A stretch of 39,499 bases of DNA from an uncultured Prevotellaceae bacterium (GCA_900317305.1 ONGG01000029.1:1-39499), one strand, 5' to 3'. Positions 25,087 through 33,602 are shown, counted from the stretch's first letter. Numbers and translations are program-made. Notes: a model not told the origin generated them from the sequence alone.

Positions 25087-25168
25087 CGAAGATAGGCTTC
25101 GGCTCGGGAATACAAACAAAAAACTTCGTATTTTGTTTGGTATTCCGCTCGCCTTGCACTATCTTTGC
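25087..25168 (+). promoter_or_regulatory. Palindromic promoter element, copy 3 (ilvE)
   Basis: The arms are GGAATACAAACAAAA (25107-25121) and TTTTGTTTGGTATTCC (25131-25146). TTTG (25136-25139), 20 bases, TATCTTTG (25160-25167) gives the promoter nearest ilvE. Positions 25113-25168 repeat 25021-25076 with one difference. On the opposite strand a near-consensus TTTG-N18-TATCTTCG points the other way. Confidence 0.85.
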
Positions 25169-25235
25169 AAGATGTGAGGACACGGACCCTTTGACCAACG
25201 TGTCGTAGCAACAGTTGAATCCAAAATTCGGTTAT

Positions 25236-26258
25236 ATGAAAAACTTAGATTGGGCAAACTTGTCGTTCGGCTACATGCCCACCGATTACAATGTGCGATG
25301 CTACTATCGCGACGGAAAATGGGGCGAGATTGAGATCTGCTCCGATGAGTATCTGAAACTCCATATGGCGGCTACCAGCCTCCATTACGGACAGGAGGCC
25401 TTCGAGGGACTGAAAGCCTACCGCTGCCCTGATGGCAAGGTGAGGGTCTTCAGAATGGACGAGAATGCCGCACGCCTACAGAGCACTTGCCGGGGAATCA
25501 TGATGCCCGAGGTGCCAACCGAACTCTTCGAGGAGATGGTGAAGAAGGTGGTGAGGCTCAACCAGGACTATATCCCCACCTACGAGAGTGGTGCCACACT
25601 CTATATCCGTCCGCTGCTCATCGGCACCAGCGCACAAGTGGGTGTGCATCCGGCTAAGGAATACCTCTTCCTCATCTTTGTCACTCCAGTGGGACCATAT
25701 TTCAAGGGTGGCTTCTCTACCAATCCTTATGTCATCATCCGCGACTACGACCGCTCGGCACCTCTCGGCACAGGTAAATACAAGGTGGGCGGCAACTATG
25801 CTGCATCGCTCTTCGCCAACAACCTTGCCCACGAGAAAGGATATGCATGTGAGTTCTATCTCGATGCCAAAGAGAAGAAATATATGGACGAGTGTGGCGC
25901 TGCCAACTTCTTCGGCATCAAGGACAACACCTACGTCACGCCCAAGTCTTCTTCCATCTTGCCAAGTATCACCAACAAGAGCCTCATGCAGTTGGCCGAG
26001 GATTTCGGCATGAAGGTGGAGCGCAGGGCTATTCCCGAAGAGGAACTGTCTACATTCGAGGAGGCTGGCGCCTGTGGAACGGCGGCAGTCATCAGCCCCA
26101 TTTCCTATATCGATGACCTGGACACCGGCGAGCGCTTCACGTTCAGCAAGGACGGAAAACCAGGACCCATCTCCAAAAAGCTCTACGATACACTGCGTGG
26201 CATCCAGTATGGCACCATCGAAGACAAGCACGGCTGGACTAAAGTGGTGATTGAATGA
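25236..26258 (+). CDS. ilvE: Branched-chain amino acid aminotransferase
   Basis: IlvE interconverts leucine, isoleucine and valine with their keto acids using PLP and glutamate/2-oxoglutarate. In some bacteria it also makes methionine from its keto acid. The 340-residue protein is a class IV aminotransferase: [20 protein letters not shown] at about 51-70, [11 protein letters not shown] at about 120-130, the PLP lysine in [10 protein letters not shown] (Lys183), [20 protein letters not shown] and GTAAVISPI. The ATG at 25236 is chosen over an in-frame TTG at 25215. It overlaps trmB by 4 bases (ATGA), so the two are translationally coupled, and it is driven by the palindromic elements. Confidence 0.95.
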   Translation: MKNLDWANLSFGYMPTDYNVRCYYRDGKWGEIEICSDEYLKLHMAATSLHYGQEAFEGLKAYRCPDGKVRVFRMDENAARLQSTCRGIMMPEVPTELFEEMVKKVVRLNQDYIPTYESGATLYIRPLLIGTSAQVGVHPAKEYLFLIFVTPVGPYFKGGFSTNPYVIIRDYDRSAPLGTGKYKVGGNYAASLFANNLAHEKGYACEFYLDAKEKKYMDECGAANFFGIKDNTYVTPKSSSILPSITNKSLMQLAEDFGMKVERRAIPEEELSTFEEAGACGTAAVISPISYIDDLDTGERFTFSKDGKPGPISKKLYDTLRGIQYGTIEDKHGWTKVVIE

Positions 26259-27025
26259 GCAAAGGAAAATTGGCGAAATTCGCCGATATGGAAACCTATG
26301 AGAACGTGTTCCAGTGCCCTTATTCGGCACTGGAACACGCTGATTTCTACCTCAAAGGACATTGGAGGGAGGAGTATTTCCATAACGACAATCCCATTAT
26401 CCTCGAACTGGGTTGCGGCAAGGGTGAGTATACCGTCGAACTGGCCAGAATGTTTCCTGAAATCAATTTTATCGGTGTCGACATCAAGGGAGCAAGGATG
26501 TGGACAGGGGCTACACAGGCCTTGAAAGACCAGTTGCACAACGTGGCTTTCCTGCGCACGAATATCGAAATCATCTTCAAGTTTTTCGACACCGATGAGG
26601 TGCAGGAAATATGGCTCACATTCAGCGACCCGCAGATGAAGCACCCCCGGAAAAGGCTTACAAGTTCTTTCTTTCTGGAGAGATACCGCCGTTTCTTGGT
26701 CGACAATGGCGTCGTTCATCTGAAGACGGATTCGAACTTCCTCTTCACCTACACCTCGTTGCTGGTGCAGAAAAACCAGTTGCCTGTGCTCTTCAGCACC
26801 GACGACCTCTACCATACCGATCTGCTCGACCCGCAGACAGAGCAAATCCTGTCTATCCATACCTATTATGAGAACATGTGGATAGAACGGGGGCTCAACA
26901 TCAAGTATGTGAAGTTCCAACTGCCCAGAGAGGGTGTTTTGGAGGAACCCGACGAGGAAATTGAACTCGACGACTACCGCAGCTACAGGCGCGACAAGCG
27001 CAGCAGTCTGGAGAGAAGCAAATAG
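26255..27025 (+). CDS. trmB: tRNA (guanine-N7-)-methyltransferase
   Basis: TrmB methylates G46 in the variable loop of tRNAs using S-adenosylmethionine. The 256-residue protein has the SAM-binding motif [15 protein letters not shown] (about 49-63), the following acidic segment [12 protein letters not shown], and the catalytic region [15 protein letters not shown] typical of TrmB, ending with [14 protein letters not shown]. An acidic/basic C-terminal tail follows. The ATG overlaps the ilvE stop as ATGA. Confidence 0.95.
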   Translation: MSKGKLAKFADMETYENVFQCPYSALEHADFYLKGHWREEYFHNDNPIILELGCGKGEYTVELARMFPEINFIGVDIKGARMWTGATQALKDQLHNVAFLRTNIEIIFKFFDTDEVQEIWLTFSDPQMKHPRKRLTSSFFLERYRRFLVDNGVVHLKTDSNFLFTYTSLLVQKNQLPVLFSTDDLYHTDLLDPQTEQILSIHTYYENMWIERGLNIKYVKFQLPREGVLEEPDEEIELDDYRSYRRDKRSSLERSK

Positions 27026-27056
27026 GTTTCTTCTTTTTTTCAGTCGAAAACAGAAC

Positions 27057-27086
27057 AAAGGCGGGGCTCACTTGAGCCTCGCCTTT
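27057..27086. terminator. Bidirectional terminator between trmB and the esterase
   Basis: The arms 27057-27069 and 27074-27086 pair over 13 bp with one G-T and a 4-base loop. The esterase stop codon (27068-27070) sits inside it. On the minus strand it is followed by TTTGTTCTGTTTTC; the plus side has only a short T-tract. Confidence 0.75.
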
Positions 27087-28363
27087 ATCCATTCCATCTG
27101 CTTGCGGTTGGTGGCGTCGGATGTCCAATGCTCGTTGATGGGGGTCACCAGACTCTCTTTCTCGCAGTGCAGCGTGTTCCACACGGCATACGAGGTGGTG
27201 GGCGGACAGGTGTCGTCGTTGAAACCCCATGTGAGGTAGGTGGGGCAACTGATGTAGCGGGCGAAATTCACCACGTCGTAATAGGCCATGGTGCGCATGT
27301 TGGCTTCGGTATATAGGCCACGCTCGGCTTTGAAGTGGGGGTAGCCGCTGGTCTGGCCGGCACCGCCGGCAGCCATGTCGGCGAGCGCGGGATGGTTGGC
27401 CACGCAAAGGGTAACGCGTGAGTCGAGGGCTGCGGCTATCAGACTGAGGGCACCGCCCTGGCTGCCACCCATCACGGCCACATTGCGGCCGTCCCATTCG
27501 GGCAGCGAGGTGAGGAAGTCGATGCACTTCACCAGCCCCAGGTATACATGGCGCATATAATAGTTGTCGCGCGAGTCGAGACCCATTTCCAAATATTCGC
27601 TGAAGGCGGAGCGGATGTCGGTGAAGTCGTTCTCGTCGAGGGTGGGGCGGAGGCCATGGATCTCAGTGACAAACCTGATCATGCCGTTCTCCTGATAGTA
27701 GCGGCGCGAGGTCACTTCCTTGATGGTCTTCACACCGGCTCCCGGAGGGGTGAGCACCACGGGGCAACTGCCTGGCCGTGCTCCCTTCGGTACGAGCAGG
27801 TAGCCATAAAGATGATGGCGCGAGTCGGTGTGCAACTTCACCAGCCACACGTCTTCCACCTCGTCCGACATGTCGGCCACGTATTCCTTCGTGTAACGGA
27901 TTGGGGGCTTGGCATTGTCGACAACGGCCTTGTCCCAGTAGGCCTTGAAGTCCTTGGGCTCTTGGGTGTAGGGACGGATCAGTTCGGGAGAAAAGCCCAC
28001 CTTCACATGATGACGGTAGGTGGCGCCGTCGAGTTTCAGGGTGAGCCTGAGGTCGCGGAATTCAGGTGTGCGGCTGGTGCCCATGTTGATGGTGGCGCGG
28101 CCGTTCTTCAGTTGGCAGCGCCCAGTCTTGTCGCTGGGCAGCAGGTCGGTGCCGATGCTGTATTCCAGTTCGCCATCGCGAGGGATGCCGTATTTGTAGA
28201 ACTGCACCTCAACCTTGGCGTCCTCGCCGGTTTTGTAAATCCAGTCGGCGTGGTCGGGTACGGTCACCCAGAGATAGTCGCTCCTGTAGGGATAGTTCTC
28301 AGCACTGGTCAGTGCCTTGCCGACGAGAAACAGAAGAAGGGTGAGGAAGATTTTTTGTCTCAT
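27068..28363 (-). CDS. Acetylxylan esterase-like (CE7-type) exported hydrolase
   Basis: A 431-residue exported alpha/beta hydrolase similar to acetylxylan esterase/cephalosporin-C deacetylase (CE7), which removes acetyl groups from xylan side chains or related small substrates. The signal peptide (IFLTLLLFLVGKALTSA) is followed by an N-terminal Ig-like region (about 25-125) and the hydrolase domain. The nucleophile motif is GGSQGG (Ser about 301), the Asp is about 383 in GFNDDTCPP and the His about 412 in NEHW. No polysaccharide utilisation genes (SusC/SusD) are adjacent, so the natural substrate is unclear. It has its own promoter and is divergent from the HMA gene. Confidence 0.9.
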   Translation of the reverse strand: MRQKIFLTLLLFLVGKALTSAENYPYRSDYLWVTVPDHADWIYKTGEDAKVEVQFYKYGIPRDGELEYSIGTDLLPSDKTGRCQLKNGRATINMGTSRTPEFRDLRLTLKLDGATYRHHVKVGFSPELIRPYTQEPKDFKAYWDKAVVDNAKPPIRYTKEYVADMSDEVEDVWLVKLHTDSRHHLYGYLLVPKGARPGSCPVVLTPPGAGVKTIKEVTSRRYYQENGMIRFVTEIHGLRPTLDENDFTDIRSAFSEYLEMGLDSRDNYYMRHVYLGLVKCIDFLTSLPEWDGRNVAVMGGSQGGALSLIAAALDSRVTLCVANHPALADMAAGGAGQTSGYPHFKAERGLYTEANMRTMAYYDVVNFARYISCPTYLTWGFNDDTCPPTTSYAVWNTLHCEKESLVTPINEHWTSDATNRKQMEWIKARLK

Positions 28364-28399
28364 AATCCAATGATTTTAGTAGATAGTTGTCTGATGTTG

Positions 28400-28407
28400 C
28401 AAATATA
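28400..28407 (-). promoter_or_regulatory. -7 box of the esterase gene
   Basis: TATATTTG on the minus strand, 36 bases before the start. Confidence 0.55.
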
Positions 28408-28479
28408 ATTCTTTTTTCTCAAATTCCTAACGATTTTATGATTTCCTGTCTCCGAGTATATTTAAAAAAGACTAATAGA

Positions 28480-28511
28480 TTTGGGGGTTCTCCATTTTCT
28501 TTTTAATTTTG
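28480..28511 (+). promoter_or_regulatory. Promoter of the HMA-apbC unit
   Basis: TTTG (28480-28483), 20 bases, TAATTTTG (28504-28511): both boxes and spacing fit the consensus. The leader is about 20 nt. Confidence 0.75.
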
Positions 28512-28536
28512 CATGATAATCAAATAATAAAACACA

Positions 28537-28887
28537 ATGATGAGAAAACTACTGATGACCATGGTGCTGATTCTCTCGGCTACCATGATGTTTGCCAAAG
28601 ACATCCGCACACTCGTGCTGACAACCAACCCGCAGATGCATTGCCCTAGATGTGAACAAAGAGTGGTGAGCAACCTTAAAGATGTAAAAGGCATCAAGTC
28701 GGTGGAAACCAGCGTGGCCGACCAGACCGTCACCATTCAGTACAACGCGAAGAAAACTTCTGAGGAGAAAATCATCGGTGCTTTCGAAGGCTCTGGCTTC
28801 AAGGTGAGACCACTTGCCGAGGGTGAGAAGATCGTGAAGGAAGCACACGAGTGCAAGGAAGGCAATATGGGAGACTGCAAGGAATGA
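28537..28887 (+). CDS. Exported HMA-domain metal-binding protein
   Basis: A 116-residue protein with a signal peptide (LLMTMVLILSATMMFA) and a single heavy-metal-associated domain. The metal site reads MHCPRC (Cys36, Cys39). The rest follows the HMA pattern (VVSNLKDVKGIKSVETSVAD ... IIGAFEGSGFKV). The tail adds His104 and Cys106 and Cys114 (HECKEGNMGDC), a possible extra metal site. It probably binds copper or a similar soft metal outside the cytoplasm; the metal is not shown. Its stop overlaps the apbC start (ATGA), which couples it to an Fe-S carrier. An ATG at 28540 is equally possible. Confidence 0.85.
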   Translation: MMRKLLMTMVLILSATMMFAKDIRTLVLTTNPQMHCPRCEQRVVSNLKDVKGIKSVETSVADQTVTIQYNAKKTSEEKIIGAFEGSGFKVRPLAEGEKIVKEAHECKEGNMGDCKE

Positions 28888-29981
28888 CACTCTATCCAAA
28901 ACTTATTCTTGATGCGCTGGCCACTGTCACCTATCCAGGGACGAAGAAAAACCTGGTGGAGAGCGAGATGGTGGCCGACAACATCCGCATCGACGGCATG
29001 AGCGTGTCGTTCTCTCTCATTTTCCCGCGCGATACCGACCCCTTCCTCAAGTCTACCGTCAAGGCGGCCGAGGCTGCCATCCATTACCATGTGAGTTCCG
29101 ATGTGAAGGTGGAAATCTCTACCGAGTACAAGTCGAAACCACGTCCCGAGGCAGGCAAGATGCTGCCGCAAGTGAAGAACGTGGTGGCCGTGAGCTCAGG
29201 AAAAGGTGGAGTGGGGAAGAGCACGGTGGCTGTCAACCTGGCTATCGCCCTCGCCCGGCTCGGATATAAGGTGGGACTGCTCGATACCGATATCTTCGGT
29301 CCGTCGGCCCCCAAGATGTTCGGTGTGGAGGATGCCCGTCCCTATGCCGTGAACGTGGACGGCCGCGACCTCATAGAGCCGATAGAGAAGTATGGGGTGA
29401 AGTTGCTGAGCATCGGCTTCTTCGTCAATCCCGATACTGCCACATTGTGGAGGGGAGGAATGGCCTCCAACGCGCTCAAGCAACTCATTGCTGATGCCAA
29501 CTGGGGCGAACTCGACTTTTTTATCCTCGATACGCCTCCAGGAACCAGCGACATCCATCTCACGCTACTGCAAACCTTGGCCATCACTGGTGCGGTGATT
29601 GTAAGTACACCACAGAGTGTGGCACTGGCCGATGCCCGGAAAGGCATCGATATGTACCAGAACGAGAAGGTGAACGTGCCCATACTCGGACTCGTGGAGA
29701 ATATGGCTTGGTTCACACCAGCCGAATTGCCCGAGAACAAGTATTATATCTTTGGCAAGGAGGGATGCAAGAAACTGGCCGAGGAACTGCACATCCCCTT
29801 GCTGGCGCAGATTCCATTGGTGCAGAGCCTGCGCGAGAGTGGCGACGAGGGCGTGCCGGCAGCCGTCAATGCCGATACGGTCACCGGACTGGCGTTCATC
29901 AACCTGGCACAGGCCGTAGTCACTATGACAAGGCGCCGCAACCAAGAACTGCCACCCACGCATATCGTAGGTGTAAAGTAA
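28884..29981 (+). CDS. apbC: Mrp/ApbC/NBP35-family Fe-S cluster carrier ATPase
   Basis: These P-loop ATPases bind and deliver Fe-S clusters in the cytosol. The 365-residue protein has an N-terminal DUF59/MIP18-like domain (about 1-85). The deviant Walker A GKGGVGKST follows at 106-114, then DTDIFGPSAPKMFGV, DTPPGTSD and VENMAWF. Canonical ApbC/NBP35 proteins carry a C-terminal CxxC that bridges clusters between monomers. Here the matching stretch reads WFTPAELPENKYYIFG without cysteines, and the only cysteine I see is in KEGCKK. Cluster binding would need other ligands. The ATG at 28884 overlaps the HMA stop. Confidence 0.9.
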   Translation: MTLYPKLILDALATVTYPGTKKNLVESEMVADNIRIDGMSVSFSLIFPRDTDPFLKSTVKAAEAAIHYHVSSDVKVEISTEYKSKPRPEAGKMLPQVKNVVAVSSGKGGVGKSTVAVNLAIALARLGYKVGLLDTDIFGPSAPKMFGVEDARPYAVNVDGRDLIEPIEKYGVKLLSIGFFVNPDTATLWRGGMASNALKQLIADANWGELDFFILDTPPGTSDIHLTLLQTLAITGAVIVSTPQSVALADARKGIDMYQNEKVNVPILGLVENMAWFTPAELPENKYYIFGKEGCKKLAEELHIPLLAQIPLVQSLRESGDEGVPAAVNADTVTGLAFINLAQAVVTMTRRRNQELPPTHIVGVK

Positions 29982-30012
29982 ATCAATCTTTTTTTCTAAA
30001 AATACTTTATAG

Positions 30013-30056
30013 ATGCCATAGTTGCTATAGTCGCTATAGTCGCTATGGCATTTTTA
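30013..30056 (+). terminator. apbC terminator within 9-mer repeats
   Basis: ATGCCATAG (30013-30021) pairs with CTATGGCAT (30043-30051), followed by TTTTT. The loop is filled by tandem copies of a GCTATAGTC-like 9-mer. Confidence 0.65.
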
Positions 30057-30110
30057 GTCACTATAGTTTCTCATAGTTTCTATAGTTGCTATGGCATCTA
30101 TGGCATTTTT
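30013..30110. repeat. CTATAGTYG-type short tandem repeats
   Basis: The spacer between apbC and the export operon contains about six to eight 9-mers of the form CTATAGTTG/CTATAGTCG, some imperfect, and two GCTATGGCAT-like endings (30042-30051, 30091-30099). No gene lies here. The repeats run past the terminator towards the minus-strand operon end. Confidence 0.75.
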
Positions 30111-30130
30111 AAAAACCTCCCCCCAAAAAA

Positions 30131-31399
30131 TCACAACTCGGCATTTTTCTTCACCGACTTGTGCATGGTGGCCTTGATTTCCTCCATGCGGTCGATGGCG
30201 TGCTTTCGGGCCAGGATAATCTGGTGACGGTAGACAATGCAGGTAAGGAAGAAATAGAATACCACTTGCGTCCACATGGCCACATACTCTGTGCGCACGT
30301 CGCTCAGGTTGGCCCCCATGGAGTTCACCCTCACAAAGGCGCGGATGCCAAACGTGGAGGGTATCAGGTTGGCCACGCCTTTCCAGAAACCGGGAATGCT
30401 GCTGCTGGGCCACGACACACCGCTGAGGAACAGGAAGGGTACGGAGGTGAACACGATGATGAGCAGCACATTCTCACGGTAGCGGATGATGCACGATGCA
30501 AACATGCCGAAGAACACGCAGGCGAGGATGAAAGGCACCATGATGCCCAACAGGGCGTAGGGATTGGCGATGTGTACGAAATTGAACATGTGCGGAATCA
30601 CCAACACCTCGAAGGCGGCAAGCACCAGATAGACCATCGTGTAGCACAGCGACTTGCCGAAGACGATACGGAAGATACCGTTGTAGTGGCGGCTCACGGG
30701 CACAAGGTGCTGGTAGCGGTTGTGCTCACGGGCAGTGCCGGCAGCCAGACCGATGCCCAAAAGCAGGGTCTGCTGCAACACCAGCATCAACACCCCGGGG
30801 ATGATGAAGTTGCCATAGCCTCCCGAACTGTTATACAAGGGAACTTCCTCGAAGGCCAGGGGCTGAGTGGTAATCTCGTCCTCTCGGTCGGTGTAGTTGC
30901 CCGACAGGGAGATTTGTATGTGCTTGTTCAGTTCGCTCGTCACCATCATGGCCGACTGGTAGATGGCCTTGTAGTAGAGCAGGAAGCCCATGTTGCAGTA
31001 GATGCTGATGGTGCTCTGCTCCATACGGTTCAGGTTGGTGGAGAAATCGCTGGGGATAAGGACGATGCCGTAAATCTCCTGCTTGCCCATAAGACGCTTG
31101 GCCTCTTCCAGGTCGTTGCAGTAGTACTTCACCGCCACGTCTGATGTGGCATCGTAGCTGCGGGCAAACTGACGGCTCATGCTGCTGCGCGACTGGTCGA
31201 CAATGGCCACGGGCACGTCGCGTGCCACCTCGTTGTTATAGGCCCAGGAATAGAGGATGGGATAGAACAAGGGAACGAGGATGAAGAAGATGAGCACACC
31301 CTCGTCTCTCAACACGGAGACCATCTCTTTCTTCCAGATGTATCCCACGTCGAAGATGCCTTCCTTGATACGATATAGCAGTCGCTCGCTCTTTTCCAT
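30131..31399 (-). CDS. ABC-2-type permease, second of two
   Basis: A 422-residue inner-membrane protein of the ABC-2 (YhhJ/DrrB-like) permease type. It has an N-terminal helix (VLIFFILVPLFYPILYSWAY), a large extracytoplasmic domain (about 60-220), and five or so helices after that (IIPGVLMLVLQQTLLLGIGL; VLLIIVFTSVPFLFLSGVSW). The start at 31399 (MEKSERLLYRIKEG) is used because it lies 4 bases after the stop of the first permease; longer readings only translate that gene out of frame. It is the last gene of the export operon. Confidence 0.88.
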   Translation of the reverse strand: MEKSERLLYRIKEGIFDVGYIWKKEMVSVLRDEGVLIFFILVPLFYPILYSWAYNNEVARDVPVAIVDQSRSSMSRQFARSYDATSDVAVKYYCNDLEEAKRLMGKQEIYGIVLIPSDFSTNLNRMEQSTISIYCNMGFLLYYKAIYQSAMMVTSELNKHIQISLSGNYTDREDEITTQPLAFEEVPLYNSSGGYGNFIIPGVLMLVLQQTLLLGIGLAAGTAREHNRYQHLVPVSRHYNGIFRIVFGKSLCYTMVYLVLAAFEVLVIPHMFNFVHIANPYALLGIMVPFILACVFFGMFASCIIRYRENVLLIIVFTSVPFLFLSGVSWPSSSIPGFWKGVANLIPSTFGIRAFVRVNSMGANLSDVRTEYVAMWTQVVFYFFLTCIVYRHQIILARKHAIDRMEEIKATMHKSVKKNAEL

Positions 31400-31403
31400 G
31401 GCT

Positions 31404-32573
31404 TTAGGGGATATAAACGTATTCGAGCATGGCCTTGCGGATGATGTGCACCACGAAGAAGGGCATGATGATGAATATGACCAACGCACCGAAATGAACC
31501 AGGGCATCCGTCCATGGGAAACCATTGAGTATGCAGGTCTGGTAAATCATGTAGTAGTGCCGCAGGGGAAATAGTTGGGCGATGGCGCGGATGGGGGCGT
31601 CCATCGCACTGATAGGGAATGCCGCTCCCACGGTGGTGAAACTGAGCACGGCCCACAACGAGCAGATACTCATCGACATGCGGAGCGAGGGGAGCAAACC
31701 AAACATGAAGATGCCAAAGGCCTGGGAGGCCAGCACCGTGAGCGCCGTGAGTGCAAATACCACCCAGTGGGCACCGGCGTTGGTGAAATGCAACACACCG
31801 ATGACGTAGTATTCGTAAAACAGCAGCATGGTGAGGAATATCAGAAACTGCGGCAGAAACTTGCCGATGAGTGCCACATAGATGTTGCCGTTGGCCATCG
31901 AGAGCCATTCTTTCGACGAGCCAAATTTCAGTTCCGTTCCTATGGAGTAGGAGGAGATGAGGAAGACAAACAACATGATGGCACCGGGTATCAGCATCAC
32001 GCTCAGATACATGTTGTAGTTCACCATCGGGTTGTTGATGGGATGGAGGGCTACGGTGATGGGCTGCAAGAATGTCTTGATCTGTTTGTCGGTGTAGCCT
32101 TGGGCACGCATCTTCGTGTTGCCCACGGCAGCAGAGCCCAGCATCGATGCCGTCTTCAGGTCGCGGAAGAGGAGCGAGCCAGAGGTAAGGGTGGTGTACG
32201 AATAGTAGAACGAGATCTTGGGCTGGCGCGAGGCGAGAAGGTCGGTCGACATGTTCTCGGGTATATAGAGGAATGCGTAGATCTCATTGCGCTGCATGGC
32301 CTTTCGTGCATCGTCGTAACCGGTGTAATGGGCCACCACGTGGGAGGTCTCAAAGGAGTCGAGTTTGCGCACCAGGCTTCGCGACGTGGAACTGTCGTCG
32401 AGGTCGACCACGCCGACGGGCATCTCGGTGGGCAGGCCCTCGCCCATGATAGAGGTGAAGAAAAAAATCACCAGCAAGGGAAACAACACCATGCAAAATA
32501 AGTAAATGGGGTTTTTGATGAAAAAACCACATTCACGGGATGCTATCTTCAATATACGGCCAATCGTCTTCAA
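31404..32573 (-). CDS. ABC-2-type permease, first of two
   Basis: A 389-residue paralogue of the next gene with the same layout: an N-terminal helix (LFCMVLFPLLVIFFFTSIMG), an extracytoplasmic domain containing MPVGVVDLDDSSTSRSLVRK, then several helices including MLIPGAIMLFVFLISSYSIG. The two would form a heterodimeric channel spanning the inner membrane, linked by the HlyD protein to TolC. No ATP-binding subunit is encoded anywhere in this operon. Confidence 0.88.
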   Translation of the reverse strand: MKTIGRILKIASRECGFFIKNPIYLFCMVLFPLLVIFFFTSIMGEGLPTEMPVGVVDLDDSSTSRSLVRKLDSFETSHVVAHYTGYDDARKAMQRNEIYAFLYIPENMSTDLLASRQPKISFYYSYTTLTSGSLLFRDLKTASMLGSAAVGNTKMRAQGYTDKQIKTFLQPITVALHPINNPMVNYNMYLSVMLIPGAIMLFVFLISSYSIGTELKFGSSKEWLSMANGNIYVALIGKFLPQFLIFLTMLLFYEYYVIGVLHFTNAGAHWVVFALTALTVLASQAFGIFMFGLLPSLRMSMSICSLWAVLSFTTVGAAFPISAMDAPIRAIAQLFPLRHYYMIYQTCILNGFPWTDALVHFGALVIFIIMPFFVVHIIRKAMLEYVYIP

Positions 32574-32605
32574 AGCCAGAACGTCTATCTAAAGTTGCTG
32601 AATCT

Positions 32606-33595
32606 CTATTTCTTCTTGATAATCAACGACATTCCAGGGCGCAGACCCTCGAATTTCTCTACCAGACGGGCTCTCACCTCAAATGTCTTCAGGTCGTATT
32701 GGCCGGTGGTCTTAGTGGCTTTCCATACCGAATAGCTGCCCTGGTCTTTCAGGTAGTAGACCTTCATTTTCAGATTCTTGTTAAAGGCAGGGGCGAAAAC
32801 GGTGATCTCATCACCAACCTTCATGTTGGCAAGTTGGTCTTCACGAACGTTGAACACACCCCACATCTTATCCATCTCGGCAATGCTCATGATGGGGGAG
32901 CCTGTGCCCACCAATTCGCCCACCTTCGGGTAGATCTCGGTCACCTCGCCGTCTTTCTGGGCACGTTGGATGGTCTCCTTGATATACGAGTTGACCTCGG
33001 CAATGGCACCACTGGCCTGGTCGACCTGGGCAGAGGTGGCCTTGCGCTCCTCCACACGCGAACCGTTCCGGGCCATGTCGTATTGGCTCTGGGCGGCCTT
33101 CACCTGGGCGTCGGTGGCTTCTACGGCGGCCTGCGCCTCATCGCGGCGCTGGGCACTCACCACACCTTCGTTGTAGAGGTTGTTCACACGCTGGAATGTC
33201 TTATGGGCGATGTCGTTGGCGGCCTTGGCCTGCTGCAACAGTTCGAAGGCACCACGGATGGTCTCCTCGCGGGCACCGTTGTCGGCCATCTCGTTCACTG
33301 CCGAGGCAGCCCGTCGCACGCTCTCGGCTTGGGCACGCTTGGCTTGAACCTCAGGGGCATCAAGGATGGCGAGGGTATCGCCGGCATGCACAAAGTCACC
33401 TTCCTCTACACGGAGTTCGAGGATACGGCCGGGCACCTTGCTCGACACACGATATTCCGACACTTCCACCTGACCTTGAATAATGTCTTCTTCTTTGTCA
33501 AGAGTGAAATAACCGATAACTCCTACAGCGGCCACGGTGGCGATGATGCCCAGAATGGCCAGCAGAATGTTGTTGTGTTGGTTTTTTGCTGACAT
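32606..33595 (-). CDS. HlyD-family membrane-fusion (adaptor) protein
   Basis: A 329-residue periplasmic adaptor with a single N-terminal anchor (ILLAILGIIATVAAVGVIGY, about 10-29), a biotinyl-lipoyl-like half (SSKVPGRILELRVEEGDFVH), a long alpha-helical hairpin (about 80-190, rich in Ala/Glu/Gln) and a beta-barrel region (GVFNVREDQLANMKVGDEIT). It would bridge the ABC-2 permeases and the TolC channel. The start at 33595 is preferred over 33655, which would overlap the tolC end and lacks a good N-terminus. Confidence 0.93.
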   Translation of the reverse strand: MSAKNQHNNILLAILGIIATVAAVGVIGYFTLDKEEDIIQGQVEVSEYRVSSKVPGRILELRVEEGDFVHAGDTLAILDAPEVQAKRAQAESVRRAASAVNEMADNGAREETIRGAFELLQQAKAANDIAHKTFQRVNNLYNEGVVSAQRRDEAQAAVEATDAQVKAAQSQYDMARNGSRVEERKATSAQVDQASGAIAEVNSYIKETIQRAQKDGEVTEIYPKVGELVGTGSPIMSIAEMDKMWGVFNVREDQLANMKVGDEITVFAPAFNKNLKMKVYYLKDQGSYSVWKATKTTGQYDLKTFEVRARLVEKFEGLRPGMSLIIKKK

Positions 33596-33602
33596 TTTTA
33601 TT

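Noticed and set aside
24962-25211. Short frames over the ilvE upstream region on both strands
   Set aside because: They are translations of the two palindromic promoter copies and have no independent support.
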